Shown one piece after another: positions 34,862 through 43,786 of a stretch of 64,000 nucleotides of DNA (position 1 is its first letter; each line of letters begins with the position of its first letter). The stretch covers positions 62,001-126,000 of the forward strand of contig NZ_JAULBC010000007.1 of NCBI RefSeq assembly GCF_041060425.1, in the 5' to 3' direction. The position numbers and the translations under genes were made by a program. The stretch is from Danxiaibacter flavus (GTDB lineage: Bacteria > Bacteroidota > Bacteroidia > Chitinophagales > Chitinophagaceae). The notes beneath the pieces were generated by a model, which worked only from the letters and a program-made list of their open reading frames with translations, was not told the DNA's origin and made no database searches.

Positions 34862-35026
34862 AATCCCGAAGGGATGAAATTATTATAGAAAATTATTATC
34901 ACCATTCGTTAAAACCCGAAGCCCGCCTGACCGAACGGGCAGGGGTTGACATTATACAGTGTCACCCTTTCAGGGTTTAAATAAATGTTTCGTCTATTGT
35001 TATAATAATTTCATCCCTTCGGGATT
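34862..35026. mobile_element. 165-bp MITE-like element with 26-bp perfect terminal inverted repeats
   Basis: AATCCCGAAGGGATGAAATT continuing to ATTATA (34862-34887) is the exact reverse complement of 35001-35026. Inside are a diverged inverted copy (ACATTATACAGTGTCACCCT, continuing TTCAGGG, near 34948-34976) and a GCCCG/CGGGC hairpin. No ORF is present and no clear target-site duplication can be seen. Either a non-autonomous transposable element or another of the inverted intergenic word repeats would fit. Confidence 0.6.
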
Positions 35027-35036
35027 TGCTCTGAAG

Positions 35037-35075
35037 AAAGTTGTCCTACACTTTGAAAGTGTAGGACAACTTTTT
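35037..35075. terminator. Strong 14-18 bp hairpin with U-run on the plus strand
   Basis: AAGTTGTCCTACACTTT pairs almost perfectly with AAAGTGTAGGACAACTT (35039-35072), followed by TTTT on the plus strand and only TTTC on the minus strand. It lies 7 bases beyond the stop of the minus-strand peptidase and about 285 bases after ltaE. Confidence 0.7.
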
Positions 35076-35081
35076 CAGGGC

Positions 35082-37391
35082 CTATTTAGTCAGCATCGAC
35101 AACTCTCCCATATTCCTTTGTGGTGGTTCTATATGCAGTAGGTTTCTTACAAAAAAATCGCGTCTTTTCAATTTTCCATAAGCTCCGCCACTTGTATGAT
35201 CCGAGCCCGGGATCGGAAGAAAATCAAAGGTTTTATTAGCCTTAATGAGTGCGTCTGCCACACGGTAAGTTGATTCAGGCGGTACATTGGTATCGGCTTC
35301 TCCCACCATCAGCAGCAGGTTTCCACACAGTTTGGATGCATTTGTAATATTGCTTTGTTCTTCATACCACGATCCGATCGGATAACCCATCCATTGCTCA
35401 TTCCACCATTGCTTATCAACACGGTTGTCATGACAACCACACGAAGCCACGCCAGCCTTATACCATTCCGGGTGAAACAGTAAACCACCCAATGCATTTT
35501 GTCCGCCGGCAGATGTTCCGTATAGCCCCACCCTGGACGTGTCTACATAGGAATATTTAGCTGCAAGCGCTTTCATCCACAGGATACGGTCAGGAAAACC
35601 CGCATCAGCCAGGTTTTTCCAACAAACATCATGAAATGATTTACTGCGATTTGCTGTACCCATACCATCAATCTGAACAACAATAAAACCAAGATCGGCC
35701 AGACTTTGCATTTCAGAATAGTATGGCATAAAACTCTTTGGCACAAATGCATCCTGCGGTCCCGCATAAATATTCTCAACTACCGGGTATTTCTTTGTGC
35801 TGTCAAAGTCAGCAGGCAAACAAACAATACCATAAATATCAGTTTTACCATCACGTCCCTTTGCCAGGAACGGCTCTGGCAGCCGTTTTACTATTGCGAG
35901 GAATTTGCCGATATCCGCACGCTCGATCTCCGCTATTTTCTGTCCTGTTAATGTGTTGTGCAATTCAGTTACAGGTGCTGTGTTCACTTCTGAATAAGTA
36001 TCCAGATAATATTTTTTATCAGGAGAATACACAATTTTATGATTGGCCCGGACCGGGGTAAGATCAATCAGATCATTACCATCAAATCCAATGCGATAGT
36101 AATGTACATAATAGGGGTCCTCCCCGTCATTCACACCGTTTGCTGAAAACCAGATCTCACGCTTTTTCTCATCAATACTGTCAATGTTCTTCACTACATA
36201 ATTACCCCTGATTATCTCAGTTTTAATGTCTCCGCTTCTTGCATCCACCAGGTATATGTGCCTCCAGTTATCCTTCTCCGATGTCCACAAAATTTCATTA
36301 GTTTCAGGCATATAGTGTGTGTAAATCCGGTTGGCGTAAATGAATGTTTTAGCCTGCTCATCCAACACAGTGCGTGCATTACCGCTGGTCACATCAACTT
36401 CAATAATTCTGAATCGTTGATGACCGCGATCAACTTTTTCATAATAAAAATGAGTATTGTCTTTTGTCCAGTATAACCTTGGCGCATCAAAAAAATCAAT
36501 CACTGCCGTATTCACTTTTACCGCTGATGGTTGTACCACAGGGAAAATGTACATCTCATAAGTAGTGAACGGATCGCCTGGTTGTTTGTAAGGATGGGAT
36601 TTCAACTGGCCGCGGGTAGTACCGCTGACAGATGACAGCACATAATAGACTGCGGAGTCCTCTATCGGTGTTATATGATATCCGATCACATATTTGCTAT
36701 CCGGGCTCCATGCCAACGAACCGTATGGATGAGCGTTTGAACCATCCCTGGTATACTGCACGGCTTCGCCCCCATTGACTGGTTTAACAAAAATGTTGTT
36801 GTCTTTAATGTATGCAGTATACTGCTTGTTTGGAGAAAGACTGTCTGTTGCAAAGTTCTCCCAACGGCTGGGTGGAGGATTAAACTGATGATTGTTCTTA
36901 GCAATATGTGGCAACGAATCTATTACTTTCAGCGCATTCTTCTTGATATCAAACCGGTAGTACTTATTTTGACAGGCAAATGTCATTGATGAGCCCGCTG
37001 CGTTAAATGAAAGATTATCCAGGAAAAGACGTTCCGGTTTGATTGCCGATCCGGTATTTCTGCTTAGCGCGCCAGCCAGTTCAGCTTCATTAAATGCCTT
37101 TCGTTTGACGCCCGTTTCCGCGTTCACCAGCAGATATTCGGTTGTGCTATCCTGTAATATGTTTCGATACCAAAATGCTTTGTTACCGGGCAGCCAATGA
37201 GCGTCAACAGAAGTCTTGTAAACTGAATTTTTTACTGCACTGTCTTTTGCCTCCACCGAACGATAACTTCTTATCATTTCTTCATGGGAAGGGACGTAGG
37301 GCGCTGACGGAGCTTTTTGTGCGAAGACAAAAACAATATTTGTACAAGCAATTGCAAAGTAGAATAATCTTAAGCTGGTTCTTGCAAACAT
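35082..37391 (-). CDS. S9-family (DPP IV-like) prolyl oligopeptidase, secreted
   Basis: A 769-residue periplasmic serine peptidase. The signal peptide MFARTSLRLFYFAIACTNIV ends near FVFAQ. An N-terminal eight-bladed propeller region (about 40-490) has repeats such as LAWSPDSKYVIGYHITP, IVYSPDKKYYLDTYS and ILWTSEKDNWRHIY. The alpha/beta-hydrolase domain carries GLYGTSAGGQNALGG (nucleophile Ser627), the acid in GEADTNVPPES and the catalytic His in GSDHTSGG. It removes dipeptides, probably with Pro at P1. I start at 37391 because the upstream 28 residues from 37475 precede the signal peptide. Confidence 0.93.
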   Translation of the reverse strand: MFARTSLRLFYFAIACTNIVFVFAQKAPSAPYVPSHEEMIRSYRSVEAKDSAVKNSVYKTSVDAHWLPGNKAFWYRNILQDSTTEYLLVNAETGVKRKAFNEAELAGALSRNTGSAIKPERLFLDNLSFNAAGSSMTFACQNKYYRFDIKKNALKVIDSLPHIAKNNHQFNPPPSRWENFATDSLSPNKQYTAYIKDNNIFVKPVNGGEAVQYTRDGSNAHPYGSLAWSPDSKYVIGYHITPIEDSAVYYVLSSVSGTTRGQLKSHPYKQPGDPFTTYEMYIFPVVQPSAVKVNTAVIDFFDAPRLYWTKDNTHFYYEKVDRGHQRFRIIEVDVTSGNARTVLDEQAKTFIYANRIYTHYMPETNEILWTSEKDNWRHIYLVDARSGDIKTEIIRGNYVVKNIDSIDEKKREIWFSANGVNDGEDPYYVHYYRIGFDGNDLIDLTPVRANHKIVYSPDKKYYLDTYSEVNTAPVTELHNTLTGQKIAEIERADIGKFLAIVKRLPEPFLAKGRDGKTDIYGIVCLPADFDSTKKYPVVENIYAGPQDAFVPKSFMPYYSEMQSLADLGFIVVQIDGMGTANRSKSFHDVCWKNLADAGFPDRILWMKALAAKYSYVDTSRVGLYGTSAGGQNALGGLLFHPEWYKAGVASCGCHDNRVDKQWWNEQWMGYPIGSWYEEQSNITNASKLCGNLLLMVGEADTNVPPESTYRVADALIKANKTFDFLPIPGSDHTSGGAYGKLKRRDFFVRNLLHIEPPQRNMGELSMLTK

Positions 37392-37745
37392 GGAACGTTT
37401 TTGAATAAAATGAACTATGAAAATAACATCAGTAACAAGAATTTGCCCGCCTGATTTTAACTGCTTATATCCCATAATTGACCGTTTTATCGTTGAAGGA
37501 GAAGTTCTTCAAATACGCGCAGTTTCAATTTAAATTAAGGAACGCACCAGGCTAATGGCTCGGCGTGTCCGGTGCCGGTCGAAAAAATTTCGATACAGAG
37601 ATAATGCAATGCACAATTTTATGAATCAATGACCGGATTGTTCATCAAACCGGTTAATCATATCGAAGATCAATTAACCTTTTTTCGGGATTCTTTTTTA
37701 CATTCGCAGGCGCTGTTTCAGCATCAACGAAATTAAACGATCAAT
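37392..37745. other. Divergent non-coding region (peptidase / pgi)
   Basis: There is a small CGAAA/TTTCG hairpin at 37578-37591. The sequence TACATTCG (about 37700) is one base off the -7 consensus and could serve pgi. No ORF, word repeat or RNA gene is recognised. Confidence 0.3.
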
Positions 37746-39398
37746 ATGTTCCCGAAAATCAATCCCACAACTACACAGGCCTGGTTGCTTCTTAAAAAAC
37801 ATTACCAGGAAGACATGCAAAGAACCAAAGTAAAAGACTTGTTCAAGAACGATGCAGATCGTTTCAAAAACTTTTCGATTACATTAAATAGCATAGTGTT
37901 TGATTATTCCAAGAATATCATTACGCCAAAGACTATTCAGCTATTGCAGCAGCTTGCAGAGGAATGTAAAGTAAAGGATGGCATCAATGCCATGTTTTCC
38001 GGAGAGATCATTAACGAAACAGAACAACGTTCCGTTTTACATACTGCGCTGAGGAATTTTTCAGGGCAGCCGGTTATGAGTGAAGGGAAAGATGTAATGC
38101 CGGATGTAAAAAAAGTGCTGGAACAAATGAAAAACTTTTGCGCGTCTATTCATTCCGGCGAATGGAAGGGTTATACCGGCAAAAAGATCAAATATATAGT
38201 GAACATCGGCATTGGTGGTAGTGACCTTGGACCGGTAATGGTTACAGAGGCGCTGAAGCCTTATTGGGTAGATGGCATTGAAACCTATTTTGTAAGTAAT
38301 GTTGATGGTACGCATATAGCTGAAACTTTGAAAAAAGTAACGGCAGAAGAAACGCTCTTCCTGATTGCATCTAAAACATTCACAACGCAGGAAACCATGA
38401 CAAACGCACATACTGCGAGAAACTGGTTTCTTGAAGCAGCTAAAGATGAGTCGCAGGTCGCCAAACACTTTGCAGCATTAAGCACAAATGAAAAAGAAGT
38501 AACAAAGTTTGGTATTGATCCTGCTAACATGTTCGCGTTTTGGGATTGGGTTGGCGGACGCTATTCTTTGTGGAGCGCAATCGGTCTTTCAATTGCCCTT
38601 ACAGTTGGATATGACAATTTTGAATCTTTGTTGAAGGGCGCATATGCTGTTGATGAGCATTTTAAAACAACAGCTTTTGATAAAAACATTCCGGTGATAA
38701 TGGCGCTTGTCGGTTTGTGGTACACCAATTTCTTTGGTGCGCAAACAGAAGCTATTTTACCGTACGATCAATATATGCACCGTTTCCCCGCATACTTCCA
38801 GCAGGGCAATATGGAAAGCAACGGAAAGTATGTAGACAGAAATGGCAACGAAGTAAATTATTCAACCGGACCGGTGATCTGGGGTGAACCCGGAACAAAT
38901 GGCCAGCATGCATTTTACCAGTTGATTCACCAGGGCACTGTTTTGATTCCTTGTGATTTTATCGCTCCTGCAATTAGCCACAACCCAATTGGGGATCACC
39001 ATGTAAAATTGCTAAGCAATTTCTTCGCTCAAACAGAAGCCTTAATGAATGGTAAAACCGAAGCAGAAGTAAAAGAGGAATTAGTTAAGGCTGGCAAATC
39101 AGAGGAAGAAATAAAGAAATTACTTCCATTCAAAGTATTTAAAGGCAATAAACCGACCAACTCTATTCTTGTTAAAGAAATTACACCTGAAAGTTTGGGT
39201 AGCCTTATTGCATTATACGAACACAAAATTTTTGTTCAGGGTGTGATCTGGAACATTTTCACTTTTGACCAGTGGGGCGTTGAGCTTGGCAAACAACTCG
39301 CCGGTAAAATATTGCCGGAGTTGGAAAATGAAGATGTTATCGCATCTCACGATTCTTCCACCAACGGATTGATTAATTTGTACAAGCAAATGCGATAG
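37746..39398 (+). CDS. pgi: Glucose-6-phosphate isomerase
   Basis: Interconverts glucose 6-phosphate and fructose 6-phosphate in glycolysis and gluconeogenesis. The 550-residue length is that of the E. coli/eukaryote-type PGI. Diagnostic motifs: NIGIGGSDLGPVMVTEAL, FLIASKTFTTQET, DWVGGRYSLWSAIGLSIAL, QQGNMESNGKYVDRNG, GEPGTNGQHAFYQLIHQGT, and the C-terminal HKIFVQGVIWNIFTFDQWGVELGK. The product of nagB (fructose 6-phosphate) is its substrate, though the two genes are not linked in an operon. Confidence 0.98.
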   Translation: MFPKINPTTTQAWLLLKKHYQEDMQRTKVKDLFKNDADRFKNFSITLNSIVFDYSKNIITPKTIQLLQQLAEECKVKDGINAMFSGEIINETEQRSVLHTALRNFSGQPVMSEGKDVMPDVKKVLEQMKNFCASIHSGEWKGYTGKKIKYIVNIGIGGSDLGPVMVTEALKPYWVDGIETYFVSNVDGTHIAETLKKVTAEETLFLIASKTFTTQETMTNAHTARNWFLEAAKDESQVAKHFAALSTNEKEVTKFGIDPANMFAFWDWVGGRYSLWSAIGLSIALTVGYDNFESLLKGAYAVDEHFKTTAFDKNIPVIMALVGLWYTNFFGAQTEAILPYDQYMHRFPAYFQQGNMESNGKYVDRNGNEVNYSTGPVIWGEPGTNGQHAFYQLIHQGTVLIPCDFIAPAISHNPIGDHHVKLLSNFFAQTEALMNGKTEAEVKEELVKAGKSEEEIKKLLPFKVFKGNKPTNSILVKEITPESLGSLIALYEHKIFVQGVIWNIFTFDQWGVELGKQLAGKILPELENEDVIASHDSSTNGLINLYKQMR

Positions 39399-39489
39399 TT
39401 ACGTTGTAAGTTATAAGTTGTACGTTTTACGTTGAAGAACCGTAGAACGTACAACTTCTCTTCTTGTTTGGAAGGCAATTCAACACAAC

Positions 39490-39693
39490 CTACACACTTT
39501 TTGTTCGCCATGCTGCGATACTTTTACGATTCTTCTGTATTATTTGAATGTCCTTTGTTTTGTAAACCGGCCCATTCATTAAAAAATTGATAAACTCATC
39601 TTCTACAGAGTTTATAAGCATTCTTGGCTTTTCAATTTTCTTTTCTTCTGAAGAAAATACTTTGATTATTTGTATTATTTGCTTAGCTAGCAT
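39490..39693 (-). CDS. Small hypothetical protein behind a palindrome
   Basis: A 67-residue protein, MLAKQIIQIIKVFSSEEKKI with a second half SVEDEFINFLMNGPVYKTKD, then KNRKSIAAWRTKSV. It is basic, predicted helical, with no signal peptide or membrane segment. A perfect 12-bp palindrome lies 6 bases upstream of its ATG, the usual place of an autoregulatory operator. I do not recognise the family. Size and operator position are compatible with an antitoxin or small regulator, but no partner gene is present. Confidence 0.45.
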   Translation of the reverse strand: MLAKQIIQIIKVFSSEEKKIEKPRMLINSVEDEFINFLMNGPVYKTKDIQIIQKNRKSIAAWRTKSV

Positions 39694-39698
39694 CAAAA

Positions 39699-39725
39699 AT
39701 ATAAATTCGTAGTACGAATTTATAT
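39699..39725. promoter_or_regulatory. Perfect 12-bp palindrome (candidate operator)
   Basis: ATATAAATTCGT (39699-39710) and ACGAATTTATAT (39714-39725) are exact complements around a 3-base centre. It lies immediately upstream of the 67-residue ORF. A dimeric DNA-binding protein site and an RNA hairpin are both possible. Confidence 0.5.
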
Positions 39726-39859
39726 AATATTATTATTGTCGCTTCTTTCAAAGCAAATGGATAGTAAATTCAATTTGTGGTGTTACGCAAACAATAATCA
39801 GAACTTGTTGCATATATTCAAAAACGTAAAACGTACAACGTAAAACTTCCAACTTTCTC

Positions 39860-39867
39860 TACATTTG
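39860..39867 (+). promoter_or_regulatory. Probable -7 element of dnaG
   Basis: TACATTTG matches TAnnTTTG exactly, 23 bases before the dnaG ATG. The -33 region is occupied by the intergenic word repeat and has no TTTG. Confidence 0.4.
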
Positions 39868-39890
39868 CACTCTTAACCTGTCGCTTAATC

Positions 39891-41819
39891 ATGATTACAC
39901 AACAAACCATACAACAGATCACAAGTCGCATCGACATAATTGATGTTGTCGGAGAGTTTGTTAAGCTGAAGAAGCGCGGTGCCAATTACCTGGGGTTATG
40001 CCCTTTCCATGGCGAAAAAACGCCCTCTTTTACGGTTTCTCCTGCGAAAGAGATCTACAAATGCTTTGGATGCGGAAAAAGCGGCAATACCATCAGCTTC
40101 CTGATGGACCTGGAGAAATATAGCTATGTTGAAGCGCTAAAATGGCTGGCCAATCGCTATAATGTTGAAATAGAAGAAACGGAAGTAAGCGATGAAGTAA
40201 GGCAACATCAACAGGCGGCTGACAGTTTATATATCATCAACAATTTTGCTCAAAAGTTTTTTGCAGATAAGTTGTTCAATTCCGATGAAGGTCAGAGTGT
40301 TGCGTTAAGTTATCTTGAAGAACGCGGCTTCCGGGATGATATTATAAAAAAATTTCAGCTGGGTTACAATCCACAGGAAAAGAATGCCCTGGTAAAAGAA
40401 GCACTGGGACAGCAGTTCAATATTGATGTACTTGTTAAATCAGGCCTTGTTGTTAACCGGTATGAAGAACCGGTTGATAATTACCGCGGACGCATCATTT
40501 TCCCCATTCATAACAACAGCGGCAAAATAATTGGTTTCGGTGCTCGTGTGATTGGCAAAGCTGACCGGGCGCCCAAATACATCAATACACCCGAAAATGA
40601 GATCTATGTAAAGAGTAAAATCCTTTACGGATCCTATTTTGCACGCCATGCAATAGACAAGAACGACGAATGTTTACTGGTTGAAGGTTATACGGATGTT
40701 ATTTCGCTGTATCAGGCCGGCATAGAAAACGTTGTGGCCAGCGGTGGTACGTCTCTCACCATCGATCAGTTAAAACTGATCAAGAAATACACCAACAACC
40801 TGACCATCATTTATGATGGCGATGCTGCGGGTGTAAAGGCTGCCCTGCGCGGGTTGGATATGGCCCTGGAAGAAAGCCTGAACGTAAAGCTGGTGCTTAT
40901 TCCTGACAAGGAAGATCCGGACAGCTATGTAAATAAGGTCGGTGCGGACCAGTTCCGTGAATTCATTAAAGGCAATAAAAAGGATTTCATTCTTTTCCAG
41001 CTTGAGGTAATGCTCAGGGAAGCCGGTAATGATGTCAGCAAAAAGAATGATGTTGTCAACCACGTCGCGGAAACCCTGAGCAAAATCAACCGTGCTGAGG
41101 ATTTTACCAAGCAGCAGGAATATATCAGGCAGTGTTCGTCCATCCTGAAAATTGATGAACTCGGTCTCACCAATCTTGTCAACAAGTACAAGAGGGATCA
41201 GTTAGCAAAAGAAGAGAAGAAAGCTGCAGCTCCGGCTCATGATCCTTTTCTCCAGGAACCTCCGCCGCCGGAAGAATTTTTCGATGGGGCAGATCTGTTG
41301 CAACGCGATGAGATCAATGAAAAAAGTGTATTGCGTGTTCTGGTTGAATATGGTCTGGATGAATTTGAAGAAGGCAGAACGATCGCACAATATATATTTG
41401 ACGAGTTAGAGGAATTTCATATTGAAACACCGTTGCTCGAAAAAGTATTTGATCTCTACAAGGCGCAATACGAACAGGGACTGGAACCGTCTGCCAAAAC
41501 CCTTCTGTATAATGAAGATGCACAGATCCGCGACCTGATCGTGAATCTTACGCTTTTCAGGCACGAGCTAAGTAAGCGCTGGGATGAAAAGATGGAAAGC
41601 ATTATCTCTGTTATCAAAGATACCCGCATACAGGATGCCATTTCAAGCGTAAACTATCTGAAGCTAAGCAAGATCAAAAAAATGTTTGATCAGAACCAGC
41701 ACGATATGGAGCACGCGACCAGCTTCGAGGACCAAATGCGTCTCATCGAAATTCACAAGCACCTTAAGAAGATTGAAATAGAGCTTACGAAAATAATAGG
41801 TAGTGTAATTATTAAGTAG
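39891..41819 (+). CDS. dnaG: DNA primase
   Basis: Synthesises RNA primers for replication. The 642-residue protein has the CHC2 zinc finger C37-P-F-H40 and C58-F-G-C61. The catalytic core with Toprim domain follows: LLVEGYTDVISLYQAG with Glu in VEGY, then TIIYDGDAAGVKAALRG and LIPDKEDPDSYV. The C-terminal 190 residues form a helical helicase-interaction domain, with an acidic/Pro-rich linker (PFLQEPPPPEEFFDG) before it. It is a single-gene unit, not part of an rpsU-dnaG-rpoD operon. Confidence 0.98.
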   Translation: MITQQTIQQITSRIDIIDVVGEFVKLKKRGANYLGLCPFHGEKTPSFTVSPAKEIYKCFGCGKSGNTISFLMDLEKYSYVEALKWLANRYNVEIEETEVSDEVRQHQQAADSLYIINNFAQKFFADKLFNSDEGQSVALSYLEERGFRDDIIKKFQLGYNPQEKNALVKEALGQQFNIDVLVKSGLVVNRYEEPVDNYRGRIIFPIHNNSGKIIGFGARVIGKADRAPKYINTPENEIYVKSKILYGSYFARHAIDKNDECLLVEGYTDVISLYQAGIENVVASGGTSLTIDQLKLIKKYTNNLTIIYDGDAAGVKAALRGLDMALEESLNVKLVLIPDKEDPDSYVNKVGADQFREFIKGNKKDFILFQLEVMLREAGNDVSKKNDVVNHVAETLSKINRAEDFTKQQEYIRQCSSILKIDELGLTNLVNKYKRDQLAKEEKKAAAPAHDPFLQEPPPPEEFFDGADLLQRDEINEKSVLRVLVEYGLDEFEEGRTIAQYIFDELEEFHIETPLLEKVFDLYKAQYEQGLEPSAKTLLYNEDAQIRDLIVNLTLFRHELSKRWDEKMESIISVIKDTRIQDAISSVNYLKLSKIKKMFDQNQHDMEHATSFEDQMRLIEIHKHLKKIEIELTKIIGSVIIK

Positions 41820-42010
41820 CTGGCAGCTATCAGCTGTCAGCCGTCAGCTATTAGCTATTAGCTATCAGCAAAATGCAAAGACACAATTATATTATTTCTA
41901 TCAAAAACACCAGGCATTCGAGGAACTTAAGTTTTCAGCTTTAGGCTTTGAGCTTTAAGCTGGCACCAATCTGGTCTTCAACGTAAAACGTATAACTTAT
42001 AACGTACAAC
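41820..42010. repeat. Three word families between dnaG and the DUF3810 gene
   Basis: CTGGCAGCTATCAGCTGTCA-type words start directly at the dnaG stop (41820-41872). AGCTTTAGGCTTTGAGCTTT words follow at 41937-41962, and AACGTAAAACGTATAACTTA words at 41981-42010 run up to the stop codon of the convergent gene. In the sense of that gene the last array reads GTTGTACGTTATAAGTTATA, the same orientation relative to a stop codon as behind pgi. Confidence 0.7.
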
Positions 42011-43096
42011 TTAAATAACCCCATACTTCTTCCTGTACGCAATCAGCCACCCTACCACTTCATTATAGCTGTCAATGCCCTTTGGTTGATTATTGGCTTT
42101 CAGGTAGTTACTGTAGAACACTTTAATAAAAGGTTCAATTGGGTTTCTGTATTGTTTAAAAAATTTGCGGTATTCTTTTATATCGAGTTTAACGAGTGTA
42201 TCCAGCTGCTTATAATTTGCCCGGGCTGCAACGCTGTCACGCATAAACAGTTCATTGTTTGCATAGCTGAAAAGGTCAAAATAAACGGAATAATTAAAAC
42301 GGACATCCTTACTTCTTGCCGCGACAAGATAACCTACAAAATTAGCCTCACTCTCGCTTCCATAGCCGAGTTGATGAGCAACTTCGTGACAAGTCACATA
42401 AGGCAATACAAAACGCGGCGGCGTAACATTTACCTGCGACTCTGCAGTAAAGGGATTGTAATAGCCGAGAAATCCCATATAGTTGCCCAACTTGCCATAA
42501 AGCGAGGATTTTATTGATGGATGATCATAACGCAAAAAAGGAAAGCTGGCCTGAACGGACTGGTAAGCTTCAACCGTTCCGTGGAAAATATTTTCGTTTG
42601 ACGGATAGGCAAGCTTTTGAGAGTCTATTTGTCGCCGGCATGAATTCACCTTTGTTAAAAGATCTGCCGTTAAACGCTGCAGTTCCGGAACATCATATTC
42701 TCTCGGATCTATTTTTAACTGGTATGCAATCCCCAGCCTGTCATAGTTCAATCCCCAAAAAACATTAAAAATGATGTATAGCCATAAGAGCCGGTTAACG
42801 CCAATGCGAATTGAATCTGCCAAAGCAGCTTTTTCTTTCCGAAATCTGATTAGTGCAATGATTAGCCAGAAAAGGCTCTTGATCAGCCATATGGCAACAA
42901 GTGCATAAAGAATATCGCCCAGGCTAAAAGGTATATGGGACTGGATTACACGTAATTTTGGGGCGAACCAGGGAAAGAAACCTGTTGAATAATACCGTTC
43001 AACACTATCACCAAAAACAGAAAAGATCCTGATCAGCACAACAATAAAAATCAATATTCCGGTCTTAATCCATTTATATCCTGCTTTTATCTCCAT
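42011..43096 (-). CDS. DUF3810 membrane protein with HExxH metalloprotease motif
   Basis: A 361-residue protein with three membrane segments in the first 120 residues (ILIFIVVLIRIFSVFG, FSLGDILYALVAIWLIKSLFWLIIALI, LLWLYIIFNVFWGLNY), then a soluble domain. That domain contains VTCHEVAHQLGYGSESEANFVGYLVA, i.e. H237-E238-x2-H241 with a downstream Glu. This is the gluzincin-like signature of DUF3810 proteins, which are annotated from Bacteroidota and Firmicutes. A membrane-anchored zinc protease is the reasonable inference; the substrate is unknown. The start at 43096 is chosen over 43135 because the protein proper begins there. Confidence 0.85.
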   Translation of the reverse strand: MEIKAGYKWIKTGILIFIVVLIRIFSVFGDSVERYYSTGFFPWFAPKLRVIQSHIPFSLGDILYALVAIWLIKSLFWLIIALIRFRKEKAALADSIRIGVNRLLWLYIIFNVFWGLNYDRLGIAYQLKIDPREYDVPELQRLTADLLTKVNSCRRQIDSQKLAYPSNENIFHGTVEAYQSVQASFPFLRYDHPSIKSSLYGKLGNYMGFLGYYNPFTAESQVNVTPPRFVLPYVTCHEVAHQLGYGSESEANFVGYLVAARSKDVRFNYSVYFDLFSYANNELFMRDSVAARANYKQLDTLVKLDIKEYRKFFKQYRNPIEPFIKVFYSNYLKANNQPKGIDSYNEVVGWLIAYRKKYGVI

Positions 43097-43171
43097 CTTT
43101 GTGCAAAAGTTATTGGTTCCGTAAAATCTATTCACAATTAAGTAAAGATTAGGGATAAAACCAATTTTCCT

Positions 43172-43202
43172 TTGCTATTTAGTATTTTTAGCATACCTTT
43201 GC
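43172..43202 (+). promoter_or_regulatory. Promoter of the yceD-rpmF(-plsX) operon
   Basis: TTTG (43172-43175), 19 bases, TACCTTTG (43195-43202): a full consensus match and the best promoter in the window. The predicted leader is about 14 bases. Confidence 0.75.
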
Positions 43203-43222
43203 CACCCCTAAAAAAATAACCG

Positions 43223-43765
43223 ATGAGTAACCGGAGGGAATTTGAAATAGCATTTGTGGGCTTAAAGCCGGGGATTCATGAGTTTGATTATGAAATTAGG
43301 GACAAGTTCTTTATACCTTATGGCGATCAGGATTTTAGCAACTGTAACGCCAATGTAAAACTTCAACTGGATAAGCACAATGGTTTTATGCTGCTGAAGT
43401 TTGATATTGGAGGTTCTGTTGATGTTTCCTGCGACCGTTGCGGAAACCCTCTACCGCTGCAATTGTGGGATGAATTCAAAATTGTAGTGAAGATGGTGGA
43501 CAATCCTGAGGAAATGAACGACCAGGAAGAAGATCCTGATGTTTATTATATCAGCCGCGGTGAAAGCCATTTGCACATTGCCAACTGGATCTATGAATTC
43601 ATTAATCTGAGCATTCCGATGCAAAAGATGTGTGGAGAGGATGAAATGGGCGGACCAAAATGCAACAAAGAAGTTTTGGAAAAACTCAGGCAGATGGAAA
43701 ATGATGTGAAGGAGGAAAAGAACCCATTATGGAAAGGTTTAGATCAATTTAAAAATTTAGAATAA
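43223..43765 (+). CDS. yceD: YceD/DUF177 family protein
   Basis: A 180-residue protein with C70-D-R-C73 and a C-terminal C-G-E-D-E-M-G-G-P-K-C pair. It sits directly in front of rpmF, the universal position of yceD. Family members in bacteria and plastids are implicated in 23S rRNA processing or large-subunit assembly. The four cysteines suggest metal binding, which is an inference. It is co-transcribed with rpmF, 21 bases downstream. Confidence 0.9.
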   Translation: MSNRREFEIAFVGLKPGIHEFDYEIRDKFFIPYGDQDFSNCNANVKLQLDKHNGFMLLKFDIGGSVDVSCDRCGNPLPLQLWDEFKIVVKMVDNPEEMNDQEEDPDVYYISRGESHLHIANWIYEFINLSIPMQKMCGEDEMGGPKCNKEVLEKLRQMENDVKEEKNPLWKGLDQFKNLE

Positions 43766-43786
43766 CTATTTAATAAATCGTTAGTT

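Larger units (their letters stand above)
39399..39849. repeat. Intergenic interval bracketed by a 17-bp perfect inverted repeat (GTTGTACGTTTTACGTT)
   Basis: Words of the type TACGTTGTAAGTTATAAGTT begin right after the pgi stop. GTTGTACGTTTTACGTT (39417-39433) is the exact reverse complement of AACGTAAAACGTACAAC (39823-39839). The 389 bases between hold one small minus-strand ORF (39490-39693) and its upstream palindrome. The left words match those after panD (16475) in gene-sense orientation. Confidence 0.75.
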
